Source: Lingula anatina (taxonomy: Eukaryota; Brachiopoda; Lingulata; Lingulida; Lingulidae). From it: a stretch of DNA of 64,000 nt. The first letter of the stretch is position 1. Every line of letters begins with the position of its first letter. The stretch lies in the NCBI RefSeq assembly GCF_001039355.2, contig NW_019776046.1:63623-127622 (forward strand). The letters run 5' to 3'. Position numbers and translations under genes: made by a program. The notes below the pieces were generated by a model. It ran no database searches, had not been told where the DNA came from, and worked only from the letters and a program-made list of their open reading frames with translations. This document shows positions 51,063 through 62,083 of this stretch, piece by piece.

Positions 51063-52601
51063 ATGTTTAACTACACTCGGCGTCCCAGAGAGCGGTACAG
51101 TACCGATGACGTCTGCGCGTATTTTGCGCTAGTTCTTCTCGGCGTCGTCGTTTTCATCGTGTTGTCGAATGGGATCTATCACCATGCCAATAGCGGCGAC
51201 TCTGGGACAACTGTTCAAACCGAGACTGTTGAGACAAGCGAGATCCAAAAACAACTAAAAGGGTCTAAACTCTTTTCGAAGACCGCTCTGCAACCCATTT
51301 TGGTTGCCAACGCATCAACAAAGACGCCTAAGTCGATGTTAAAGATGAGAACTGATTTACAAATGGATGCGAAAGCCAAGGACAAAGTCAATGATCTGGG
51401 TGCAATGCACGAAAAACCACCTGCTGCAGCACGGGATTTTGGACAAAAGGTACGGGCTACTTTTTTAATTTGCGCCTGTTAAAAATCTGTTTTAGATAAA
51501 CTTCTCATTCAAAACCTCCATTTCAGCTAGTTTAAAAATGTAAAAAGTCCTTTATCTGATTAGATTATAATGCTTAAAAAACTTGATTATGATTATGAGT
51601 AAATGTAGAATGGTTGTGCATTTTTTATGTTGTTTATATTCTATATTTTAAGTGTGGCATTTATGAATTGTGAAATTTTTGTAAGCAATTCCTTTTTCTT
51701 GCCCATGTTGCCTGTGATTGAATACGCTTTCCCAAGTGTGCACATGTTTAACACAATCGACATTCTGTTTCAGCAGGGTCTTCAACAAAAGGGGTTTGGC
51801 AGTAGAACATGGACCCACATCACAACAAAGTTTTCCAACTCCACGCCCGTCATGGTACACTGGCCCAGAGACAAACGGCAAACCTCGAGCACCAACAACC
51901 TCTTTTCAGTCTCGTTCGTATTTGGCGCAGCCGTGACGGGAACCTGCGACACGTTTGGTTTAGAGGCAACGGCTGATGGCACAATAAACTCCTTCCTCTC
52001 CAAACTGAATCTCCCGGAGTCAAGCGTGACTCTCCGAGAGCCTCTCAGACCATTTCTTCTCGGAACTGATCGGCACGCATATTGGGGCTATCTGAGTAAG
52101 GTCAACGTGACGCTAGATGGAGACACAGAAGCGCCCGAGGTGGATTTGGAACGACTGGTAGCAGTTATGCCCTCCCTTGAGCAAAACGCAATGCCTGTTT
52201 GGAACTCAGAAAACATTTCGGTGTCCCTTACAGAAGTAGGCATAGTGTTGGCGAATCCACCTACAGACAGAGAAATACTGCCATACGTCACGCAATATGA
52301 CGTCATATGTGACATCCCCTACGTCATAACTTTTGAAGTGGAAAGATCGCTTGTGGTTCAGCATGCAATGAGCATCGATTCCGATGGAACCGTTACGTAT
52401 ACATTGACCCGATCGGAAACTGGTGACGTCATAGATGATCAATTGTACGTTGTGCGCGGCAACGTGATCCGCATGTGCCTTGAGACCTATCTTAACATCA
52501 CGGCTGGCACCTGTAACGGGTGTGGCCTGCTTTGGAGTCAGATTGCAGTTTTGATAAAGATTTTGATCTCTTTCGTGGTGGTTCAAGGTTTTAGTTTTTG
52601 A
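51063..52601 (+). CDS. Single-pass type II-like membrane protein of unknown function
   Basis: Exons 51063-51449 and 51774-52601 join at a phase-0 junction (AAAG|GTACGG; TTTCAG|CAG) to 404 residues. The first ATG of the open frame is at 51063; the open frame reaches further up only with non-ATG codons. Residues about 16-35 form one membrane span (FALVLLGVVVFIVLS), preceded by basic residues RRPRER, which suggests a cytoplasmic N-terminus and an extracellular remainder. A low-complexity Lys/Thr stalk follows. The second exon carries several N-glycosylation sites (NSTP, NVTL, NISV, NITA), a cysteine cluster CNGCG, and a hydrophobic end. No family recognised. It follows the cysteine-rich gene on the same strand but shares no obvious domain with it. 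A tandem CAGCAG acceptor allows one Gln to be included or skipped. Confidence 0.75.
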
Positions 52602-53179
52602 ATTTGATTCAGTGAATTGAATGGTGTGATATACGTGTAATGGACAACCTTGAGGTTCCCATACGTGTATGGTACGTTGTAGATGGAAATAGACTGCTAT
52701 TTATTAGCAGAAAAAAACTAACTCCAATAAGTAAACAGGCATTTTAGGTACCGTTTTAATATATCAATGAGCAATCTGTGTGCACTATTTAGCTACAATG
52801 GATTTTCGTAGAAAGGAGCATGCGTTAACTTAGTTATTGCAAACCCAATGCTAGTATATGTATACTGCGGATTTGTTTGTGTCTATCAGTCTGCTGTGGT
52901 CAGGTATTATTGTGCTGTGCCATTAATTTATGTTTTTTTTTACGTATCGTGTGTTGCTATGGTAATACATAATAATGATATTCAGAATCCAAACATCGTT
53001 TGTCTCATTTTGTCTTCTGAACGCGATGGTGCATTAATAACTTCGGCGACTTTCTGTATTGCGAAGAGGCGGACATATCGAATTTGTCTGGTGAAATATT
53101 TCACTGTCAAAATGAAGACGTTGAAATAACTTCACGCAAGTCGAGATCACCTCAGTCCTGTGCAGCGTACGTTTATTCC

Positions 53180-53185
53180 TTTATT
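53180..53185 (-). terminator. AATAAA polyadenylation signal of the secreted-protein gene
   Basis: AATAAA read on the minus strand 41 bp beyond the stop at 53226, with a second one at 53172-53177. The spacing fits a short 3' untranslated region. Confidence 0.6.
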
Positions 53186-53225
53186 TCTAAGTAACCAAAT
53201 AAATGGACGTAATTTCCTCCCTTTT

Positions 53226-55340
53226 TTACTTTGGTAGCAGCTGACAGAAGCAGGCGATGGGGATGGGCACTTTCAGCATCATCAGGGCCGGTCCGGTGTA
53301 ACCTTCCGGGCACTTGCCGCCCAGGCACTGAAAGAGCCAAGGTACCTCTCGCAGTTGTTCCACGCAGGTCATGTCCTCGTTAGCCTTGTTGATACACTTC
53401 TGGGAGTCCTGCCTGGAAAGTAGACAAATATGGCTTGAATTGAGTTCGCAGTATCTCGATAGTGATTCTTAATTTTTTTTTAAATTTCTTCCTGTTATTT
53501 TTTACACTTATTCACTCATTTCAATAGTAAAAATAGCCAACTGTATACATGTATCTAGAGATTGTGAACAAGTTTAAAACCACTTTCGTTCGAAACTGAG
53601 TTCAAAATCACAAATAAATGAGTCATCATATCGAATTTATATGCTCAAACTGTATCTTACATATCCTGAATCAGTTGCTGACAATTCAACTCGTAATATG
53701 AACAGCTGACCCTTACATGACGCTACACAAACATGCGTCTAATCTAATCATGTTTGTCATAAACATATCAACCGACCACATTATAAACTTCATGCTCCCA
53801 TCTGTGACTTGTAACAAAAGTCATTGGCGTACAGGTTAGCCGTTAAGGAACTCGACTGCACAGTAAAACGACACATTTCATATGCGAGTACATTCAGTGA
53901 GTAAAAAACACAAACGCCTAATGGATTATCCTTTTTATTCATTCAAATACATTATAATAATTGGGGCAATTTTACAAACTTAACAGTGTCATTTTCTACA
54001 ACTTTAAACTATGGAATATCATACGGTTGAAAACAACAGTTTGTCCAGAGGTTTGTTCAGTGAATCCCTAAAGGAGGCGTCTTGTGAGAAACTGCAATAT
54101 TGGAGTTTAGCCGTTATATGTAAAAATGGATTATTGCAATCTCCCAGCCAGGTCTTCACCTTGCTTGTCAGCCATGTGACTATTAACAAAACAAATAACT
54201 CACCATTTGTCATAGACACCCATTCCTTTTATGTTGGCACTATCCCTATAACTTTTCTGAATCCGCCATCTGAAACGAACCGAGCCACGCTTAACTGAAT
54301 GCCAAACTTAAAAAAAATATTTTTTCTGATCTTTAAGTTATCATTTTTTATTTTTTATATGCAGGGTAGATTTATTTCATAAATCTGTATTTTAAATCAT
54401 AAACTATAAACAATATATTATTTTTATACAAAGGTGCGTGTTTTAAAACAAACATTCTATCAGCTTCTGTTCCTTGCAGCAATGCGCTTGCTAATCTGCA
54501 CTTTTATTATGCCCCGTCCCTTAAATTTGCGAACTTCGTTCGATTTCATTCTAATTTGCGAGACTTTGAGCCATCTCACGTGATTTCCATCCATACTACA
54601 CTCGAGGACGACTCTTTTGACGACTTAACGACACCATTCCATTTCACGCTTTGATAACACATTGCATTGACTAATTATTCCACTACGCTAAACACTTACG
54701 CACATATTTCACTCGGGAAAGACGTCATTTCTCCATTAATTAAAGCAGGTTCCATGGTGATGGTCGTGTTTTCCACTGTGACATTCCTGAACTCACTGAT
54801 ATAGTGAGTCAATGGTACCCTGTCGATACAACAACATATTGACATACAGTATATTTACTTAGGTGCCATAATTTTACAAATGAAGTGATATAATTTCCAA
54901 TTTTTTAATAAAAAAGTAACATCATAGATGAATACAGGATGTATGTACCCTTCACTTTACGTGAGACCACGTGTTAGATGACGTAGCATTTGGCCGTTTT
55001 TCCCCTGACAGTTAAGTTTATACATATTATGAACAGTCAGGAATATATGTTGTGAAACAAATTATCTCTGTGACTTTGGTAGAGGGTAGTCTTACCCTGG
55101 ACACAATCTGTTAGGTGTGGTAGGGAAACTGAGCTTCAGTCTTCTGCTACCACTCTCCAAGACGGCTGATACCTTGACGGTGGTTGTGCCAGAAAAGGGT
55201 GAGGGGACAGTAATGATAGTGGCAACGTCTCCGCCAGAGTCGGTGTCAGACTGAACAAGGAAATCAGCCTCTGGCACGGTGTAGCCAGCAACGCTGGTAG
55301 TGACCAGGAGCATCATCAGAATAAAAGCAGATACAGTCAT
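53226..55340 (-). CDS. Small secreted cysteine-rich protein, module 1 (cytokine-like?)
   Basis: Coding exons 55340-55096, 54819-54700, 54269-54204 and 53412-53226 join exactly to 205 residues. An untranslated exon ends at 55647 (ACG|GTAAGC) and splices to about 55378. Residues 1-19 are a signal peptide (MTVSAFILMMLLVTTSVAG); no membrane span follows. After an acidic stretch comes a region with RRLKLSFPTTPNRLCPG, then FPSEICAWRIQK, then a terminal exon with CINKANEDMTC, CLGGKC and IACFC close to the C-terminus. Eight cysteines are expected in the mature protein. A C-terminal C-x-C after a hydrophobic strand is a feature of cystine-knot factors, including IL-17 types, but the alignment by eye is weak and I do not assign the family. 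The module is duplicated upstream at 57463-58391. Confidence 0.8.
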
Positions 55341-55566
55341 AGCGACAGTACGAGGCACTTGGATATCTTGCCCTACGGCTGTTATATAACAAAACAAATA
55401 TGTAATGTAGTTAGATAACGTACGTATAGAGAGATAAAAAATGTGGATGTTGTTTTGAAGAAGGATAATATGCTTATTCTGTACGGATAAGAAACGGAAC
55501 AAAATTTGCCAAAGACTTCTTCGATGACCGTTGACCATATTCTTCTGTTTTAATCAATGCCACTGT

Positions 55567-55614
<48 letters not shown>
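55567..55614. repeat. (TG)n(AG)n microsatellite next to the module 1 first donor
   Basis: On the minus strand this is a pyrimidine-rich CT tract beginning about 30 bp after the donor of the untranslated first exon. A shorter CT tract holds the same place in module 2 (58634-58650). Confidence 0.85.
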
Positions 55615-55619
<5 letters not shown>

Positions 55620-56223
55620 AAGAGATTAAAAAGAGGAGAAGCTTACCGTAATTCAAGACTTTTCAGTTATACTCAGGACAAATGTACGGTTGTATAATGG
55701 CACGTGTCTTCTTCAAACGTAATCCGTAAATATCCGACCTTGAAAACTATCTGAATATAAGCATATACTGAGCCTTACATGTCACCACAGTCTTCAAAAA
55801 AACGTCCCAGCTCCCTTCTCTCTCCTGTCTCCACAACACTTTGGATACGATACGATATACGTCATCTGAACATTCCACCCATACCGACACACTACTCGGC
55901 TGCCATTGCATATCAAATGAGGACCTATTTCAGAATTAAACTTAACTTTCGCAATAGTCTGCGATAAACGATGTGGGTGCCTGTAAGTGGTCGGTGTCGG
56001 GTAGTTAGGCGGTTCATGTCCGCAAATATGGTTGTACTTCGGTCTGGACACTAAACGAATTTGACCGTCGTTTTGTAAAGTGTGTGTTTGTGTGTGTGTG
56101 ATAGACAATTTATTTCGTCTCCTGCGCACGTTTGTAACGTCTAGACATAGACTCAAAACAGTCCTTGAATGCGTTTATTTGTGGAAATGAAACATTCTGT
56201 TTTCAGGTGGTGTAAGGCGCTTT

Positions 56224-56515
56224 AGTCTGGATGACTGGTGCTATATTTTGGCCAAATTGCTCAAAATGTGGAAAAAGCATGAAACTTGGCACAAATGTTC
56301 TTTGGCCNATCCTTTTTAAATCATTTAAACTGAACAAGAAAGGTCCAATTAGCTTGTTACTAAGGTAAATCACTTCCTTAGCAACGGTTGCTAAGCAACG
56401 CTTTGAAATTTTGGGCACTGCCCTTGAAAATGATCAGCATAGTCCAAAGAACATTTGTGCCAAGTTTCATGCTTTTTCCACCTTTTGAGCAATTTTTGCA
56501 CCAGTCATCTAGACT
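56224..56515. mobile_element. Palindromic MITE with 75-85 bp arms
   Basis: Left arm 56224-56307 and right arm 56442-56515 are inverted copies: AGTCTGGATGACTGGTGC versus AGTCTAGATGACTGGTGC, then AATTGCTCAAAA and GTGGAAAAAGCATGAAACTT. The left arm has a short extra segment. The middle holds a 13-bp palindrome GTTGCTAAGCAAC (56387-56399). A single N lies at 56308. It lies between the two secreted-protein modules. Confidence 0.8.
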
Positions 56516-57462
56516 ACTTGCCCAATAACTTTGCACTTCATTTTATGTAGTTTGCCCGATGTCACGTGTTACTTTGTAAACTATAATGTTATGCTAAGGT
56601 AAATTGCACTCATGATAAATATATACACTTCTTGCAGGTCCATAGTCCAATGACTCCATGCATTTTATTTTAAGCCTAAATTGGAAATACAGTATGTCCA
56701 TGAACTTGGTCATAAATGGTTGAATTTATCCACATTTGCAAAATTGTCACCGCGTCGACACACTAACCTGTTGATTTTCTGTAAAGTACTGTAATATGGC
56801 GTATCTGATGATGAAGTTTTAATTGCACTGATCAAGTGTTTAAAGACACTACGCTTGAGGTATTAGTCAACTTTCCGTCCTTACAAGCGGATCGGATGTA
56901 GTGGCAATAACCGTTACATTATACTTTCTACGCATGACTTTTTAGCCCATAAACGTGGGGTGGCTAAGTGCTCATTTCCCCTTAGTAGGGTTAATTAAAT
57001 GATAATGGATGGCCTGTATTTTGTTTCTTTAAAATAGAAATAAAGATTAAATTCTTAATTTTAAGAGGGTAAACATGTTAAGAGTACAGTTATCCTCCAA
57101 AAAGCCCGTCCGGTGTGTTTAAATAAAATATTGTTTTAAAAATAAAATATATATTTTTATATTTAAAAATATTTTGTAGAATTCTGATTCTAAAACATGA
57201 TTTGGTTGCGAAAATCTCAGACCTACAAAACACTGTACGTATATACATGGAATTCATTTTTGAATTTTAAGCACAATTTTTTAAAAAAAGGTTCCAAGTC
57301 TCTGGAATTTTAAAATTTAGAGGAAAGTGTAATAAGTGTTCTTGGTGCAGATGGTGAACTTACTGGCTTTGCTTCCGTGTACACGTATGTTTAGACATAT
57401 TTTATTTGGCTTTTATTTCTACCCCACAAGATAGTCCAATGGGTTTTGAGAATGCAACTCAC

Positions 57463-58391
57463 CATTTTTCATAGATACCAATGCCTTTAATGTTGACGCT
57501 GTCTCCATAGTGTTTCTGAATCCTCCATCTGAAATTACCAGATCCACGTAAACTTGCAGGATAATACGCTATCATGTATATATCTAATTTATATCTATGT
57601 GAAGGTTGAAAAAAATTTAAAATACTCAGATAGAATCTACGTGCTGAGATTATTTATACTAGAATAATGTAACTTCACTTTTATTTCTCGTTAACTTAAA
57701 ATACGCATGGAGCCACAAATGGTGGAACATTTTTACATAAACCTACGCGCATATTTCACTGGGGAAGGCTGTGATTTCTCCGTTGATCGCAGCAGGCTCC
57801 ATTGTGATGGTGGTGTTTCCCACTGTGACATTTCGTAATTCTACGATTCTTTGCGTCAGTGGTACTCTGAAATCACAACACAATACGATCCATTATAAAT
57901 ATTTGTGATATCTATACAATTCAAATCAAGTTTATATGGATACTTTATGCGTTTCAATCTACTTTAAGAACACTTAAATACCCTGCGACTATTAACATTA
58001 AAGAAATGTAACTTTCATTACATCTAAAAGAGAGACTGTCTATATACACCGCAGAGGTCGCTGAGGTTTCCTGATGCGCTGTATTATTTCGGTTGCAAGC
58101 ATTCGAAAGATCGCATCTAATAATTTAGGTACACTGTAAGCTGTCGTCTTACCCTGGGCATAGACGGTTAGGCGTTGAAGGGAAAGTCAGCTTCAGTCTC
58201 CGTGTCCCCTTTTCCGTTGTTTTGGGTACCTTGACAGTGCTTGTACCGGGGAACGGGGTCGGTACTGTAATGACGGTGTCGGCGTCTTCGTCTTCGTCGG
58301 TGTCAGCATCCGGTATGGGCTGACGATCGGCTTCCGACATGCTGACGAGTATAGTCAGCAGCAATGTGACGTAAAATAAGGGCATATTCAT
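57463..58391 (-). CDS. Small secreted cysteine-rich protein, module 2 (terminal exon not found)
   Basis: Exons 58391-58153, 57866-57747 and 57528-57463 match the first three coding exons of module 1 in length, phase and sequence (exons two and three are exactly 120 and 66 bp in both). A separate untranslated exon ends at 58658 with the same ATTACG|GTAAGC-type junction, and its acceptor at about 58423 is a CAGCAG tandem. The protein starts with a signal peptide (MNMPLFYVTLLLTILVSMSEA), then an acidic DADTDEDEDADT stretch, RRLKLTFPSTPNRLCPG and FPSEICAWRIQK. The last exon ends in a phase needing one more base, but no exon like 53412-53226 is visible between 57462 and 55700. Either the gene is truncated or it splices to the module 1 terminal exon, which fits in phase and would give 203 residues. 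Confidence 0.7.
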
Positions 58392-58633
58392 TGTGTGAAA
58401 TGTATAGTATCCGTCTCTACCTGCTGAAACCAGTCACCTGGAATACAGACAATATTTCTAAAGTACATGTCATCGCAGGTGCTAGATATAGTTGTATGTT
58501 TGAATACCTCAGTGAAACGCAATGGTTCAAATTTTATCTCAAATTAGGTTCTGATCGTTCGGGGATTCATTTGCAGACGGACATAAAATGGTCCAATTTT
58601 GGATACTCATCGTCGTGTGTGTAAGTAGCAATT

Positions 58634-58650
58634 GAGAGAGAGAGAGAAAG
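58634..58650. repeat. Short GA tract by the module 2 first donor
   Basis: On the minus strand this is a CT tract just after the donor at 58658, in the same place as the longer tract in module 1. The shared position suggests it was present before the duplication. Confidence 0.6.
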
Positions 58651-58799
58651 AGCTTACCGTAATCAAAATTCTTCTGTAGTCAGTCAATTGTACACGTGTC
58701 TTGAGCGAAATAAAACTTGAACCTCAGATCGTGAAAGTCTGTCTGGAGAGCCTTGGACACACCACCTCCTCCTAAACACGCTCACACTCCCTGTGTGGA

Positions 58800-59545
58800 G
58801 ATATTCCTTCTCTCCTGACACCTGTTAATGCATGGTGTTTGGGATTTATGTTATTCCATTGTTAATTCCTTAATTGAACTTGAAGTTAGAATGAAAAATG
58901 CCTCTTAATAGATAAAACAGCCATTAACAAGTGACATTGAAGTTGTATTTAATGTAAATGATGTGGTTGTGTAATCGTTCCCGTTAAAAGGTGTGTTGTG
59001 TATGTTTAGTTTTTGTTTAACCAAAAAAAGGCGCGCGACTTGGGTGATCCCTCACCCACTGTTTCTTTTACTTCAAATAAACATTAAAAATGGGCAATGA
59101 CGTAATTGACAGACACAAACATTACAATAACTTAGAATAAATGCGTCTCCATTTATAAATGCATCTTTTTAAGGTCCTTCGGCACAGGTATCTGTAATTG
59201 TAGAGAAAGGGAACTTTGATATGTAGGCATTTCTTTCCACCCCCTCCCCCTCTTGTAAATATCATAAATATCACACCCGACCACACGGGACGTATTTGTC
59301 AGTAATTACCTTCAAGCATTCAGGAAAAAAATGCCATTCTATCCAGGCTGCCCATAGAACAAACATTGAATTAGGATAATGTGTTGTCTATGTTGGGAGG
59401 TTAACGCACGGGAGATGGGCTGCTTGGAAGTGGCGTTTCATTTTGTGTATGCACTTGCACATAACTTTAGGCACAAAACAGTTGGGAGGCGGAGTTTATT
59501 TATGATGAAATAATTACTTTGTAATTTTGTGAAGTGATGATAAAA
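58800..59545. other. No gene seen
   Basis: Upstream flank of module 2, with no supported exon. The promoter of the module 2 transcript presumably lies just above 58700, but no TATA box or initiator stands out. Confidence 0.4.
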
Positions 59546-59549
59546 TAAA

Positions 59550-59603
59550 TCAAACACACAAACAAACAAATAAATAAACAAACAAACAAATAAATAAATA
59601 AAT
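59550..59603. repeat. (AAAC/AAAT)n simple repeat
   Basis: Mixed AAAC and AAAT units. Non-coding. Confidence 0.8.
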
Positions 59604-59967
59604 CAGTAAAAGTATCCATTACGATTAGAAAATACATACTTTACACTTTTTTAAAGTTATCACAATTTTTGATCACACAATATACTTTTTAAGGCGTGTT
59701 ATGACTTTATTTCTTGTTGAAGTAAACTTGAAACGCACGCTAGAACTCGTGTGAATGTGCCTAAGCACGTGTGCTTGTTTCTTTTTATCTAGGTTTAGAA
59801 AGAATCTAACATATATAAGGACAACTTTTCTGTGGCAAGTCCACATAAACAGCCACGTGTGCAATTGCATATAATGCTTAAAAGTAAAGTCAGCTTGAAA
59901 TACGTCATACCTGTGTCTCCTTGATTTCTTTAATAATTAAGACAAGAGATGACCGTGTTAAAACGCC

Positions 59968-60097
59968 CGCACGCACTCACTCACACACGCACACGCACAC
60001 ACACGCACGCACACACGCACACACTCACGCACACACACACGCACACACACACGCACACATGCACGCACACACACACACATGCACGCACACACACACA
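59968..60097. repeat. Long (CA)n microsatellite with CG interruptions
   Basis: About 130 bp of CA repeat with regularly spaced CG and CT interruptions. Histidine/threonine open frames in several frames are artefacts. Confidence 0.9.
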
Positions 60098-60960
60098 GGC
60101 TGGAGAAGGCTTGTGCAAGCCACTCCACTGTCTCTTCTTACACGCGGGAAAAATCTTGCCTTCCATTTGTGGTGACACCATATACATGCACACAGAACTT
60201 AATGATGAAGGCGAATTTCAGAGCATGTTCTTATGTATATAGTAGTAATCCACACCACTACGGTATACAGATCAATTTTTCCTTCTACCAGTAGATGGCG
60301 TTAGTGAGCGAAACCTGGTATTTCCCACATAAAACTACTTCCGTGTTAAGGTGCACTCGTTCAAGTTCGTGCACGCGAGAAATAGATACTTGATAACAAG
60401 GCAATGTATCTATCGTCATGCTTTGAAATTAAAGATGTTTTGTTTCTGGCATTATTTGTTCTGGTGATAGTTAAAAATTTATAAAAAGCCGGTAAAGTTA
60501 AAGTGACATCCGGCGTCCCATCTAAAACGAGGCGGGGCTTTATCACCACGTTACTAGGGCGGTTGCTGAAGGTTCAGGGTTGCAAGTCCGTGAATCAGGT
60601 AAGATATGCTGGCGTTATTCTACATAACAGAAACGATATATTAGCATAAATTACAGGACTAGCGGAAGGAATAGTTTTAAGGTCCCATCTGTATGATTAT
60701 GTGAAGAACCAGCACTAAACTTGACGACACAAAATGGTTTGTCTCTGTGAGCAGATTATATACCGTTGTTTGAAATTCGAAAGTGAAAGTAAGGAAATAC
60801 CTGGATACACGAATACCGTATGTCACTTTGAAAAACCGAAAGGGGTGTATATCTTGTCGGAGTGTTAATAACTAGCATGGCGGATATTGTGGTCATATGA
60901 GCGCACGCACGCTCATGCGAGCTCGTTTATGCACAACAAAAGCCCACTGTAGGCTATACT

Positions 60961-60965
60961 GTGTG

Positions 60966-61021
<56 letters not shown>
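60961..61021. repeat. (TG)n(AG)n microsatellite
   Basis: Compound TG then AG repeat of the same type as at 55567. Confidence 0.9.
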
Positions 61022-61517
61022 GGATGCCTTTTCCTTATTCACGTATAACTTATGAAGTAAAATGTACACGACGCACTACCTATTTTTAAAAAAGATGTTT
61101 ACTTGTGGTAAGTGTAAATGCTGGAGGTCATACGGGTAGAAATAAACAATAACTTAACAAGTTGATCTCGTTCTACGTTTACCATACTAGCTGTACGACG
61201 CACTAAGTAGATGCCAGGCCTATCAATTTTTAAACACTCAAGATATCAGTTTCTAAAAAGTAATCGAAACCAGCGGTGCATTGCTTTTACTTTTACAGTT
61301 TAATATTTTTATATTAGTCACCGTGTGCAGTTTAAGATATATTTTCTGTGTTAAATTCATGAATTCAGTTTAAAACTTTATATGGCCAGGAGAGGAGTGA
61401 CATGTCTCAATACCGTGTCTTACTTTCTTTAGGGGTTCTAGCTAAAAGCGCTATTTACTTAGAACTGCTCGTAATCAGCAATATAAATGTAGGGACTAAT
61501 ATTGATAGGCTGTGCAG

Positions 61518-61715
61518 GACAGGTGGGGACATGATCTCATAGGCATGGTGGAAGTGGACCTCAATCCACAGGCAGTGACCGATGCCATGTATGATTTGTA
61601 CGGGAGTAAAATACAGCCTTCAGGAGACACGTAACAGAACATATATCCAGAGGGACACGGGTACTGGAATATCAAAGATTCTGGTCTAAATGCTGACCTA
61701 TTTTCTGTATTTTAG
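61518..61715 (+). pseudogene. Possible decayed exon or gene fragment
   Basis: After an acceptor-like GTGCAG, one frame runs DRWGHDLIGMVEVDLNPQ to SGDT, meets TAA at 61632-61634, and goes on (NIYPEGHGYWNIKDSG) to TAG at 61713. Composition is protein-like and not simple sequence, but I recognise no family. About 900 bp upstream there is a GC-box and donor-like sequence (AATCAG|GTAAG at 60600) that might be a linked untranslated exon. This could equally be chance open sequence. Confidence 0.25.
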
Positions 61716-62032
61716 CTGCTAGCGTTGTTATTGTTATCGGTTGAACAGCATATCGTTATCAGTTATTGACAAACCAGGCGTCGATAAACAAACCTTATTT
61801 TGAGAAATCATACACCGCAGTTAGGGTGAAAGAGATACAATGCCTGCATTCACCTAAGTAAAATCTACATACTTGACATTTGATTGCAAAATAAAAACTC
61901 ACACAAACGTCAACACCACAATATACGAAACGTCTTTACTGGGTAATTTATAAAAAATATTTTTCACTTTTTAATAATATACAAATATACTTAGGGTGTT
62001 ATTCTGTTTGTACCAAGCGTACCCAAGTATTA

Positions 62033-62038
62033 TTTATT
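62033..62038 (-). terminator. AATAAA polyadenylation signal of the EF-hand gene
   Basis: AATAAA on the minus strand 46 bp beyond the stop codon at 62084. Confidence 0.6.
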
Positions 62039-62083
62039 ATTGCTCACCATACCGAAATATTCTAGAAGGATAGCCCGTATCGC

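Noticed and set aside
59921-60242. Histidine- and valine/cysteine-rich open frames
   Set aside because: Translation of a CA microsatellite in several frames.
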